This document shows, piece after piece, positions 14,225 through 22,258 of a DNA stretch of 24,626 bases. Each line of letters starts with the position of its first letter. Position 1 is the first letter of the stretch. The stretch is taken from positions 1-24,626 of the IMG/VR virus record IMGVR_UViG_3300020165_000145; one strand, given 5' to 3'. The DNA comes from a virus. The position numbers were made by a program, and so were the translations under genes. Below the pieces are notes generated by a model that was not told the origin of the DNA, searched no databases, and worked only from the letters and a program-made list of their open reading frames with translations.

Positions 14225-14478
14225 CTCTCACCTCCATCATTTCCAGAAATCATATTAAAGTTCTCAACAACTTCGTCGATGTTGACCTTGCCCTTAAAAA
14301 GGCGATACGCCTTTACGGCTGCTCGAATCTCATCAGTATCTAGCCAGCCATTTTCACGAAATTCAGTTCGCAAGTCACGCTTCTGATCCTTATAGGGCTC
14401 CATTGCCTCCTCAATTGCTACCAAGGAACGAATATATTCCCTAACGTAGCGCTTTCTCTCTTCATTTGTTGTGGCCAT
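14221..14478 (-). CDS. Small helical protein, DUF2312/GapR-like
   Basis: The 85-residue protein is helical: YVREYIRSLVAIEEAMEPYK, then DQKRDLRTEFRENGW, then DTDEIRAAVKAYRLFKG. The order 'glutamate-rich first helix, DLR/acidic turn with N-G, then LD-I-R-x-x-V' resembles the GapR/DUF2312 family, which binds AT-rich or overtwisted DNA in alphaproteobacteria. This is a pattern match only; helices of this kind are easily over-read. It is the first gene after the strong promoter at 14507-14535, with an excellent AAGGAGGG. If it binds DNA, it could control its own promoter. Confidence 0.65.
   Translation of the reverse strand: MATTNEERKRYVREYIRSLVAIEEAMEPYKDQKRDLRTEFRENGWLDTDEIRAAVKAYRLFKGKVNIDEVVENFNMISGNDGGES
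14231..14235 (-). promoter_or_regulatory. Ribosome binding site supporting the TTG start of dut
   Basis: GGAGG lies 6 nt upstream of the TTG at 14224, inside the end of the GapR-like gene. There is no nearby ATG for a complete dUTPase, so this site supports a TTG initiator translated in coupling with the upstream stop. Confidence 0.7.
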
Positions 14479-14506
14479 CTGACCCTCCTTTTGTGTTTAC
14501 TATATT

Positions 14507-14535
14507 AATATAACAGATGCTGGACGTAATGTCAA
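14507..14535 (-). promoter_or_regulatory. Extended -10 sigma-70 promoter before GapR-like/dut block
   Basis: TTGACA (14535-14530), a 17-nt spacer and TATATT (14512-14507) with TGT just upstream make a near-perfect extended -10 promoter. Its -35 begins 4 nt after the stop of the J-domain gene. A 12-bp palindrome TATATTAATATA (14501-14512) overlaps the -10 and the start region and could be an operator. Expected start is near 14500, about 22 nt before the ATG of the GapR-like gene. Confidence 0.8.
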
Positions 14536-14539
14536 CAAC

Positions 14540-15253
14540 TTATTCTGTATGAATCTGAAAAACTTGTCGGATAAAATTTCTTATCAAGTGATCTCTCTCT
14601 TCGTCACTCTCAAGTTCTGAGAAAATGAAGTTGTATGTAGACTTGGCGTGCATGACTCGTTGTTCAATTTCAATGTTCTCTTTCTTCATCCAGCGTGTTT
14701 GCTGGGAATAATTTTTGGGGGTTGATATTTTTAATTGTGTGGCAATATCAAGTAAAACATAATATTTTCTGTCCTCAAGTGACTTCTTGGCTTTTTGGAA
14801 CATATTTATGCTGGTCTGACGTTCTGCTGCTGATATATCACTCTGCAGTCTGTCAGGGTGAATCTTAAGGGCGATTCGCTTAAAGAGTCGGGAGAAGGCT
14901 TCGTGTACTGCTATTTCATCGGCAGTCATTTGGTACTCCTTTTCTTTATCCTTCTGGGAGGAACCTTTGTGCAGAGTTATGTCCGTATCATTCGCTGGTC
15001 CCACTTGGGATTCTGGCTCGTGTTCCTCGCTTGGTATTGTTTTTTCAATATTGTATAACGTATTTACTCTTTCACGGTTTTGGTTATTTAATTCTGAAAT
15101 ATTAACTCCGCGCTTGGCGCAATATTGCTCATAGTATGCCTGAAATTCTACCGCATACTCTTTGCTTATCTGTTCTATGAATCCAAGCTCTTCGTAATTA
15201 TATCGAAGCTGCCCCAGAGCGCGTTGCCATTTAATTCTTTTAGTAACCGACAT
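14540..15253 (-). CDS. J-domain (DnaJ-like) protein
   Basis: The 237-residue product carries a J-domain-like segment: EAFSRLFKRIALKIHPDRLQ with the invariant HPD at 132-134, followed by helix III (SINMFQKAKKSLEDRKYYVL). HPD is what lets J proteins stimulate DnaK-type ATPases, so this may recruit host Hsp70 to a phage task. An acidic/charged linker (about 70-110) separates it from an N-terminal helical region, and a C-terminal helical tail follows. There is no zinc-finger region or G/F stretch. No good ribosome site precedes the ATG; it starts 13 nt after the upstream clpP gene. Its stop lies just before the 14.5-kb promoter. Confidence 0.85.
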   Translation of the reverse strand: MSVTKRIKWQRALGQLRYNYEELGFIEQISKEYAVEFQAYYEQYCAKRGVNISELNNQNRERVNTLYNIEKTIPSEEHEPESQVGPANDTDITLHKGSSQKDKEKEYQMTADEIAVHEAFSRLFKRIALKIHPDRLQSDISAAERQTSINMFQKAKKSLEDRKYYVLLDIATQLKISTPKNYSQQTRWMKKENIEIEQRVMHAKSTYNFIFSELESDEERDHLIRNFIRQVFQIHTE

Positions 15254-15266
15254 ACCATAAGTAGAA

Positions 15267-15872
15267 TCACTTAAAGCTGAATTGAATCTTTGTTTCTATT
15301 TTTAATTCTGGGACACGTACCTCATTCGCGAGATTGTGCTTTTTGCATTCATTAGAATCTAAAAACCAATCAGCGTGACCCTTATCGTGCACAATATCAA
15401 GAAAGTATTCCTCGTGGTGGCCACAATTAACAGCCATCATGCGATAAATCTTCTGGTTAAGGCGGTCAGTTTCCTCCGCGCTCACTTTAACCTCTTCTAC
15501 TTTGCCCCATGCCATCGAACTAACGTCGTGAATCATTAGAGTCGCGTCGGGATCCATATATCGCATCCCTTCCTTGCCGAAACTAAAGAGTATGGCGCCA
15601 CATGACATAGCTTTGCCCTGCGCAATTGTTGCTACTGGAATTCGGCTGTGTCTGATGTCGGATATCATTGACATGAGGCTGTACACCTGCCCACCGTAGC
15701 TGTCAATAACGATGGGCACCACTGGCTGTCCGGTGTTCTGTGCTTTCGACATCAGCGAGGAGAAAGACTTCGCTGCGACTTGATCAAATTTGTTAACGCG
15801 GATTACAATCGGCAAATCATCAATGAGCTTAGGTTCTTTTAATAATGGACTAAACGTCTTAAGTATATTCAT
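15267..15872 (-). CDS. clpP: ClpP-like serine protease (copy 2), intact triad
   Basis: The 201-residue protein is a second ClpP-fold protease. IDSYGGQVYS (56-65) is the substrate-strand loop. GKAMSCGAILFSFG carries nucleophile S90 and LMIHD carries H115. A third position fits D168 in HADWFLDSNE, in register with E. coli D-R-F-L. It is thus a better candidate for a working protease than the copy at 8.8-9.5 kb. The low identity of the two copies, judged by eye, argues against a recent duplication. It starts 6 nt after the end of dnaE, with AGGATAAG as a weak ribosome site. ClpP acts with a Clp ATPase in bacteria; no such ATPase is visible in the window. Confidence 0.9.
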   Translation of the reverse strand: MNILKTFSPLLKEPKLIDDLPIVIRVNKFDQVAAKSFSSLMSKAQNTGQPVVPIVIDSYGGQVYSLMSMISDIRHSRIPVATIAQGKAMSCGAILFSFGKEGMRYMDPDATLMIHDVSSMAWGKVEEVKVSAEETDRLNQKIYRMMAVNCGHHEEYFLDIVHDKGHADWFLDSNECKKHNLANEVRVPELKIETKIQFSFK

Positions 15873-15878
15873 GTGTTC

Positions 15879-18800
15879 TTATCCTAATAATTTAAATGTC
15901 TTGCCGACAGCATAGGTTGAAAAGCCCCAGTTCTCATCATACTTCAGGCGCGCCATGTACGGGCGATTCAAGTGAACTCGGTCCTTCTCTGGTTTAATGC
16001 CCCAGCATCTAATTCTAGTTAGTTCGTTGTTGGAGTCAATGACTTCGACGATCCAGTAGTCTTTACCCTTCTTTGTTTTCTTCGGCACAATCTTACGGGG
16101 AATGAACCAACACACCTGCAGTTCTTGATCAAACTCAGAGATCGGAGGAACAAATTTATCGTGCAGCCTTTGAATAGTCTCAGGCTTGATAACCAGATTC
16201 ATTGGGAATACTCCAGTTAAGTCTGACTTAAACTGGATAATTTCTGACTCGGAGAAGTCTCCTTCTGGTCGATATAGATCGATATTCTCTCCGAGCTTTT
16301 TTAGATTCTTAGGTCGGTCGACAATACATGCTGACCAAAAGTGTTTGCGCCCTGTAAATCGGTCGTCCACAATCTTGTCCAAGGCTCCGCCGCGACATAA
16401 TGCATCTAAGCACTTCTTGTTCAACTTCGAGTAAGTTATACCCTCGTTGAATAATAGTTCTTCTGCATTGTTTAACGGTCGATTAGCGAGAATCTGTTCA
16501 ATAGCCGCCATTCCCAGACCCTTGATCGATGTCAGAGGCTGAATAAGTGTCTTGGCATCTTTTGAGATCTCCCACACTGTCCCAGACTTGTTGACGTCCA
16601 AAGGTGCGATGTCGAATCCATATTGCTTGGCAATATTAATAGCTTTCTCCTTCCGCGTCTCTGGCTCTTTATCTAGGAATGCTGCCATCCATTCTGCTGG
16701 ATAGTAGTTCCACAGCCAAGCGCACTGGTACGAAATAATTGAGTAGCTTACAGCATGTGACTTGTTGAAGCCGTAGCCAGAGAAGAATTCAAACTTGTCC
16801 CAGAGTGATTGCGCTTCATCGCGGGCGATGTTATTCTCAACGCAGCCCTTGATAAACTTGTCGTGCAACTTACCCTTTACTGAGCCCTTACCTGTTCCCT
16901 TCTTTGTGAGAACCTTTCGGAGCATATTGCCTTCATCGAGAGTCAACCCGCCAAGCTTGTGAGCCAGCAATGCAATCTGCTCTTGAAAGATTAGGAATCC
17001 ATAAGTTTCTTCAGTAATCTCGCGAGCTTCATCAGACAAGTAGCTGATTCGTTGTGGGTGACCCTTTGCTTCTACGTAATCTGAGTCGACGCCGGCCGAA
17101 AGTGGTCCGGGTCGGAAGATGGAAGTGATAGCTGACACATCGATGATGTTGTTCGGCTTCGCCTTCACGCAGAATTGTTGAGCACCCGGCTCCGTGAACT
17201 GAAAGACACCAGCCCACTTACCACTGTGAAAGATGTTCTCATAGATTGAAGTATCGTGCATATCCATCTTATCGGGGTGTAGCTTTTCTTCGTAGTAGTC
17301 TCGCACTTGTGTGAAAGTTGGGTTCTCCACACCGTGATGCCGGCGGAGGATATGTTCAATACAACCCTCCATCATCTTAAGAGTAGACAGTCCAAGTAAA
17401 TCGAACTTAATGAAGCCCATCGGCTCAAGGTGTCGCACGTTCTGACCTTCTGCCCACGGAGCCTGACGCACACCGCCTGAGTTAATCAGTGGCATGTTGG
17501 TGTCAAGATTCTCCGCAATAACAACGCCGCCTGCATGACGGGAGCATGAGCGCACCTGACCCACAAGACCTTCGACGTGTGTCTTAACTTGCGGATATTT
17601 GTTTAAGTACGACCTCAATGCTGGTGAGTACTCCATGACTTCTTCCCACGTTGGCGCATAGATGCCGGCTTTGATCCCGTGCTTTCGTTTGGCTTCTGGT
17701 GTGGCTTCACGGATCATGATGGAGGTAACTGTATTCACCTCAGTAAACGGAATGTTATACAGCTTAGAGATATCCTTAATCAGAGATTTAAGTTGCAAAG
17801 TGTTCCAGTTAGAGATTGGAGCAACGCAGTCCTCGCCCCACATCTCGACGAGCTTTTCCTTCAGGGCCATACTATCAGACACATCGTAGTCAATATCTGG
17901 ATAGTCCTCCGCATCGGAGCGGAGGAATCGCGAGAACAGAAGATCATACTTGATTGGATCAACCTGTGTGATGTTCAATGCATAGGCTACAAGCGAGCCC
18001 GCAGCGGAGCCGCGGCCTGGCCCAGTCAACATCATATCAGTGGCGACATCCACGATTGACTTCATCGTGAGGAAGTATTTTGAGAACCCTCGCTCATCAA
18101 TAACGTTAAGCTCTTGTCTCAGGCGATCAGTATATTCCTTATTTTTGTGTAGACCCTTGTCTTTTAGTCCCTCAAGTGCATAATTAACAAGCGCTTGAGT
18201 GGCAGTGAATCCCGCAGGCACAACAAACTCTGGAAGCCTGACTGTATTGTCTGGGAGGAATGCTTCGATTCTATCGTGAGCAATGTGATGGGTTTCTTCG
18301 ATACTCTTGAGAACCATGTCGTCGTCATATTCAAACCCCGTAGATTCTGAATACTGTTTGTAGCTTTCCCAGATTTGATCACCGTTCTTTGGGTACAACT
18401 CATAGCCGATCTCCTCGACTCCAGCGGGGAGTTGTGACTCTTCATCTGCCCACGATGGACGACCTTTACCAAGCCAACCCAGTTGTTTATATAGCTCACG
18501 ATCCTTCCAAGCGTCAGGAGTCGGGTAGTGACTGTCTGCGGTACTAATCAAGCGCACATCCATTTCTTGTGCTGTCTGAACAACATACTTGTTGAGTTCG
18601 TGCTGTTCTTTGATGTTATTCCATTGGATCTCGGCATACCAGCGATCACCGAAAATATCTACCATGTTTTGTGTTGTCTCGCGCATGGCTTCCAACACAG
18701 CTTCTTCGCCTTCATCACGGTTCTCCCAGTAGTTTCCAGCGTACACACCACCAAGACACGCGCTAGCGGCGATGATTCCCTCGTTGTACTTCTTTAAAAG

Positions 18801-19310
18801 TTTATAGTCTATACGAGGGTACCTATAAAAATTCTCGCTCTTGTAGGACTCTGAGACGAGCTTAAACAGGTTGTTCAACCCTGTCTGATTTTGTGCAAGG
18901 AGAACGAGGTGCCTACGGCGGCGAAGAACATCCTGAGTCTTCTTACTATTTCCCTCATCCTCAACCGTGGCGCCTGACTGGGCGTCCTTCTTGGCGGCAC
19001 GGGCCCGCTTCTTATCTTCCATCGCTCTCGTATATTCTTCTCGCCACTCGTCGATAGAGGGGATGAAATAAGCCTCACACCCAAAGATAGGCTTGAAGTC
19101 TTTACCTTCTTCCTTCATCTTCTTTGCGTGCAGCACTTGGTATGCTAACCCGTTCATATTACCATGGTCAGTCAATGCTAAAGCATCGCCGCCGTTCTGA
19201 TAACAGTAATTCATATGGGCACCTGGGTACCCGATTGCGTCAAAGATAGACCCCGCCACTGAGTGTGCGTGTAGTCCAACAAATTTAATTTTAGAATCAA
19301 TGCGATCCAT
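15879..19310 (-). CDS. dnaE: DNA polymerase III alpha subunit (DnaE type)
   Basis: This 1143-residue polymerase copies DNA at the replication fork. An N-terminal PHP domain keeps the expected metal ligands: H14, H16, D24, H49, E79, H134, C185, D259 and H261. An added charged segment (about 90-130) interrupts it. The palm has PGRGSAAGS (431-439), the catalytic PDIDYD (471-476, D472 and D474) and a third Asp in FDLLG (D637). The finger and helix-hairpin-helix region and an OB-fold-like C-terminus (near IRCWGIKPE) follow. E. coli DnaE is 1160 residues, so this copy is complete. Phages rarely carry a DnaE; most use PolA or PolB. AGGAGGG precedes the ATG, which overlaps the upstream gene by 14 nt. 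No beta clamp or loader is visible in the window. Confidence 0.97.
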   Translation of the reverse strand: MDRIDSKIKFVGLHAHSVAGSIFDAIGYPGAHMNYCYQNGGDALALTDHGNMNGLAYQVLHAKKMKEEGKDFKPIFGCEAYFIPSIDEWREEYTRAMEDKKRARAAKKDAQSGATVEDEGNSKKTQDVLRRRRHLVLLAQNQTGLNNLFKLVSESYKSENFYRYPRIDYKLLKKYNEGIIAASACLGGVYAGNYWENRDEGEEAVLEAMRETTQNMVDIFGDRWYAEIQWNNIKEQHELNKYVVQTAQEMDVRLISTADSHYPTPDAWKDRELYKQLGWLGKGRPSWADEESQLPAGVEEIGYELYPKNGDQIWESYKQYSESTGFEYDDDMVLKSIEETHHIAHDRIEAFLPDNTVRLPEFVVPAGFTATQALVNYALEGLKDKGLHKNKEYTDRLRQELNVIDERGFSKYFLTMKSIVDVATDMMLTGPGRGSAAGSLVAYALNITQVDPIKYDLLFSRFLRSDAEDYPDIDYDVSDSMALKEKLVEMWGEDCVAPISNWNTLQLKSLIKDISKLYNIPFTEVNTVTSIMIREATPEAKRKHGIKAGIYAPTWEEVMEYSPALRSYLNKYPQVKTHVEGLVGQVRSCSRHAGGVVIAENLDTNMPLINSGGVRQAPWAEGQNVRHLEPMGFIKFDLLGLSTLKMMEGCIEHILRRHHGVENPTFTQVRDYYEEKLHPDKMDMHDTSIYENIFHSGKWAGVFQFTEPGAQQFCVKAKPNNIIDVSAITSIFRPGPLSAGVDSDYVEAKGHPQRISYLSDEAREITEETYGFLIFQEQIALLAHKLGGLTLDEGNMLRKVLTKKGTGKGSVKGKLHDKFIKGCVENNIARDEAQSLWDKFEFFSGYGFNKSHAVSYSIISYQCAWLWNYYPAEWMAAFLDKEPETRKEKAINIAKQYGFDIAPLDVNKSGTVWEISKDAKTLIQPLTSIKGLGMAAIEQILANRPLNNAEELLFNEGITYSKLNKKCLDALCRGGALDKIVDDRFTGRKHFWSACIVDRPKNLKKLGENIDLYRPEGDFSESEIIQFKSDLTGVFPMNLVIKPETIQRLHDKFVPPISEFDQELQVCWFIPRKIVPKKTKKGKDYWIVEVIDSNNELTRIRCWGIKPEKDRVHLNRPYMARLKYDENWGFSTYAVGKTFKLLG

Positions 19311-19548
19311 TAGTGCCCTCCTGTATGTTCTTAGCTTCTATAATATAACACACTTCTTCCGAAGATGCAAGTAAAAAACTCTCTCTGCAGCCATTTCCTA
19401 CATTTACTACGAGTCGCTTACCTTTTCCGACAAGTGTGTTAACCATAATCCAAATTTTGTTGTTATAAGTAAAGAGTCCGCCTACTGGGACACGACCTAA
19501 CGTTGTTTTCTCAGTATCGAACTCAATCCACATAAGGTATATTAACAT
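19297..19548 (-). CDS. Hypothetical small beta-rich protein
   Basis: The 83-residue product reads as beta strands: TTLGRVPVGGLFTYNNKIWI, VGKGKRLVVNVGNG, and EEVCYIIEAKN. I know no function; small phage proteins with VPVGGLF are common. Two starts fit: ATG at 19548 or ATG at 19533. Neither has a clear ribosome site, so the N-terminus is uncertain. It overlaps the nucleotidyltransferase-like gene by 26 nt and dnaE by 14 nt. Confidence 0.6.
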   Translation of the reverse strand: MLIYLMWIEFDTEKTTLGRVPVGGLFTYNNKIWIMVNTLVGKGKRLVVNVGNGCRESFLLASSEEVCYIIEAKNIQEGTNGSH

Positions 19549-20401
19549 GTGTGTGTGGCAAAGTCAACTCTTTTCTTGGAGTTTCTATAATATTTTCTGA
19601 TCCCAGATATTCAACGTAGCCCTGCCACGTTGAGATATCGTAATGCCAATCTAATTCGGCATATATTCCAGAGTCTTCACTCAGCGGGCTTAGTATCTGC
19701 TCCAGCGAAAAGCTTCTTGCCGTCCATCTGTCGTCTAGTGGAAGCTTTTGATTTGGATACTTTTGGTTGGGTAAGGGGGGTAAATACTCCCTTGTTGTTG
19801 TTTTGTTTATTAGATTTCGGCATGCTTTAAAATCGTCTCCTTTCATTGTGAAAGATAGTAATTCTCCATCTTTCGCTGTTTTATTGTTGTGTTTTAGAAA
19901 AAAATTAGATTTCGAATTGGAGATACTCTTCCTATGGTTTCTTATGCCATGGGCGTCATATACAGACATTGGAAAGCTAATATAATAGTTCTGTGGGGTT
20001 ATCCATTTTGATATTTTATATGCTGCGTACCACGAAGAGTACACGCCGTATAAAATTGACCACCCGTATGAATCGCGACGAGCGCGATCTTTAGGGTGTA
20101 TCGGGACATAATAAATAGGTATCTCGCGCCGATGATCCGAATAAAATTTAGTAAAAGTTCTCTCGTAGTAAACGGGGTCATAAACCCAGTCACCGACCAC
20201 CTTTCTAATAATCGGGGCCAAATCATTATTCGCAACAATCCAGATTGTGTTACAGCCTGCCATCGCACATTCAAAAACAGACTTTTGAATCGCTGTAAAT
20301 CCATTATTGACTGGTAGTAGGACTTCTGGTACCGGAGTAGCTATATCTGTTTGTAGGTTAGCTACCGGTATTATTCCTGCTGTGTGTATGTGGTTGCTCA
20401 T
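19523..20401 (-). CDS. Nucleotidyltransferase-like protein, signature motif lost
   Basis: The 292-residue protein looks like a relative of sugar-nucleotide nucleotidyltransferases. The N-terminus reads AGIIPVANLQTDIATPVPEV then LLPVNNG, where active enzymes have AxGxGTRLxPxTxxxPKxLLPV. FECAMAGCNTIWIVAN matches the following strand-helix-strand. The GxGTR loop is absent and the substrate lysine of the PK step is Glu (PEVLLPV), so normal catalysis seems doubtful. A middle part (IPIYYVPIHPKDR, then GWSILYGVYSSWYAAYKIS) and a Trp-rich end follow. I have seen similar proteins in aquatic phages, without a known role. AAGAGG precedes the ATG. It overlaps the Rossmann-like gene by 44 nt, which suggests coupled translation. 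Confidence 0.75.
   Translation of the reverse strand: MSNHIHTAGIIPVANLQTDIATPVPEVLLPVNNGFTAIQKSVFECAMAGCNTIWIVANNDLAPIIRKVVGDWVYDPVYYERTFTKFYSDHRREIPIYYVPIHPKDRARRDSYGWSILYGVYSSWYAAYKISKWITPQNYYISFPMSVYDAHGIRNHRKSISNSKSNFFLKHNNKTAKDGELLSFTMKGDDFKACRNLINKTTTREYLPPLPNQKYPNQKLPLDDRWTARSFSLEQILSPLSEDSGIYAELDWHYDISTWQGYVEYLGSENIIETPRKELTLPHTHVNIPYVD
19539..19567 (-). promoter_or_regulatory. Possible promoter upstream of the small gene and dnaE
   Basis: TTGACT (19567-19562), a 17-nt spacer and TAATAT (19544-19539) with TGT just before it resemble the extended -10 promoters at 9.96 and 14.5 kb, but the -10 matches only 4 of 6. It lies within the end of the nucleotidyltransferase-like gene. A start near 19532 would transcribe dnaE with a leader of about 220 nt. 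Confidence 0.35.
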
Positions 20402-21287
20402 CTAAACCTCTTAAAAATCTATCGTAGCCCAGTTGAGTTGACTGTAAATTTTTGTAAGCCTGTTCTTCATTGAACTTTTTAGTCTTAAAGCCGCTGACCT
20501 TGAAAGGCGCATTATATTCTTGTGCATATTTCTCTCTTCTTGTGTGTGTTGTCTTAAATTTGTAATGTTTGGGGTTGCCGTTTGGGCTATAGCCATTAAA
20601 CTGGCCCTTCATACCCCTCGATTCCATCTCGGATAGCATCTTAAACTTTGCCATAGTCTCCGAATAGTTGAAGTCTCGGACCTGCTCGTGTGTCAATACT
20701 GACACGACACAAGCATCTTTAACAGCAGTATTTCCATCAATACGGTCTGACGAGTAAAACCATATTCGTTTAACAAAATCATCGTTTGTCTCAATAAAGT
20801 CAATCTCATGTTTACCTCCCTTATTAAATGCTATCCAATCATAGCACGTATATTCGCAATTATCAAGCACTTTTTGTTCAAAAAGCCCTTGGACGTTATC
20901 ATCTCCAAAATAATAACAGTTCTCAAACCTTATCTCTGCTATTTTTGAATATTCATTATAACATGTTATCTTGTTATCGGATGCCCGCATATTTCTACAT
21001 AAATTAGAAAGAGGCACAGACCCCCGCATTGATAATAGGAACATTAGGCGCTCCCAGACCAAACTCTTGGATAGTCCAACGTCGATTAGTCCTTGATGTG
21101 TCGTTAAACTTTTGGCCGCGAGGCCATTTGGTAGATTCAAAAAAGATAAATCAACTGTAGGCTCAAAGTAATCAAACCTGAATGGTTTTCGAAAATCTGA
21201 AAAAACTACGGGGAAAAAATTTTGGGCTGCGAACAGAATCGCGCTTAAGGAACTACCCAGAACTACGTTGTTATACTCAATAATCAA
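20358..21287 (-). CDS. Rossmann-like phage protein, unknown function
   Basis: The 309-residue protein starts IEYNNVVLGSSLSAILFA, a strand-loop-helix with GSSLSA at 11-16 where FAD- or NAD-binding proteins have GxGxxA/G. A conserved PFRFDYF follows at about 35-41. The rest is soluble, aromatic and without a recognised motif; the C-terminus is basic (KTTHTRREKY, KVSGFKTKKF) and ends HSRNNTGS. I can only call it possibly nucleotide-binding. It begins with TTG overlapping the amidase stop (TTGA) and has a weak upstream ribosome site. It is followed by the nucleotidyltransferase-like gene. Confidence 0.65.
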   Translation of the reverse strand: MIIEYNNVVLGSSLSAILFAAQNFFPVVFSDFRKPFRFDYFEPTVDLSFLNLPNGLAAKSLTTHQGLIDVGLSKSLVWERLMFLLSMRGSVPLSNLCRNMRASDNKITCYNEYSKIAEIRFENCYYFGDDNVQGLFEQKVLDNCEYTCYDWIAFNKGGKHEIDFIETNDDFVKRIWFYSSDRIDGNTAVKDACVVSVLTHEQVRDFNYSETMAKFKMLSEMESRGMKGQFNGYSPNGNPKHYKFKTTHTRREKYAQEYNAPFKVSGFKTKKFNEEQAYKNLQSTQLGYDRFLRGLDEQPHTHSRNNTGS

Positions 21288-22234
21288 TCATCACACACGT
21301 CACCGGCAGTTATATATCCTGTTCTATCTTCCTCGGTAACTTCTTCTAATAAGGTTTTAATATCTAAACCTGCGCAATCGATCTTTTTCTTGCTAACATG
21401 ATAGTGGCTCACAAACCCAGTGAACTTGCCGTACGTAACGTCCTGCTCATACTGAGTGGAGGTGTTGTTGAATTGGTTCAGTGGTGTTTCAAATGGTATA
21501 TCTGTAGCTGCGTGAATGGCTCTCCATAGCGCCTTAAGAGCCTCAAGCTGCTGTGGATAGAATCCCAAGAATGGCTCCAACTTATCGTGATGCACCCAGG
21601 TATCTTCCATAAGGGGTCGCTCACCAAATCCATTTTTAACATACCAATCTTGATATTTTGGGTAATAAGCATTTGAAATTTCAACACCAACAGACGCACG
21701 GTTGGCACGCTCGGAGCCGGCATGCCATGCTCCATGCTGCATGTCCAGAGTTTGATAGATTGTACCATCATTGTCAATTAAGAAGTGAACTGAGATGCCT
21801 CGCTTGTCCAAGACGGATTGACACGACCTGGAACTCAGGCAAACATCCCAATGATTTACAAAATAGCGAACACCTCTCTTTGGGCGGCCGGCATAACTGT
21901 AGTGTGTGCCGGGGCTTGCTTTAAACCCACCTTTCTCTGACCATAGAACAACCTTGTCCCACTTAATTGGGAAAAATTCATTGTTGTAGATAATATAATT
22001 TGAATATCTACACTCAGTTGGCTTGTGGATGTCGATCTCTGCCTGTCGCTCAGTCCATAAGCGACGGAAAGTGCTAGGGCCACAGAGACCATCGGCTGTT
22101 AGATAGTTTTTCTTTTGCCATTTCTTAATTGCTCTGGTTAACTTATCATCGAAGTACTTCTCCCCAAACCAGCTAGGATCCCAGCCGAGCTTAGCAGAAG
22201 AAGCCTCGTTATAAAAGTTTTTATCAATAGGCAT
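21284..22234 (-). CDS. Endolysin: N-acetylmuramoyl-L-alanine amidase with peptidoglycan-binding domain
   Basis: The 316-residue lysin cuts the amide bond between MurNAc and L-alanine at the end of infection. The N-terminal 65 residues are a peptidoglycan-binding domain (LTRAIKKWQKKNYLTADGLC, then GPSTFRRLW). The T7-like amidase domain follows. H128 (NHWD) is a likely zinc ligand, H156-region SVHFLIDNDGTIYQ and HGAWHAG are typical, and SHYHVSKKKIDC (276-287) supplies H277 or H279 and C287 with the catalytic lysine. There is no signal peptide, so delivery would need a holin not seen in this window. The start follows AGGGGAAG. Its TGA stop shares bases with the next gene's TTG. Confidence 0.93.
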   Translation of the reverse strand: MPIDKNFYNEASSAKLGWDPSWFGEKYFDDKLTRAIKKWQKKNYLTADGLCGPSTFRRLWTERQAEIDIHKPTECRYSNYIIYNNEFFPIKWDKVVLWSEKGGFKASPGTHYSYAGRPKRGVRYFVNHWDVCLSSRSCQSVLDKRGISVHFLIDNDGTIYQTLDMQHGAWHAGSERANRASVGVEISNAYYPKYQDWYVKNGFGERPLMEDTWVHHDKLEPFLGFYPQQLEALKALWRAIHAATDIPFETPLNQFNNTSTQYEQDVTYGKFTGFVSHYHVSKKKIDCAGLDIKTLLEEVTEEDRTGYITAGDVCDD

Positions 22235-22258
22235 TCCATCTTCCCCTGTTCTCTTTAG

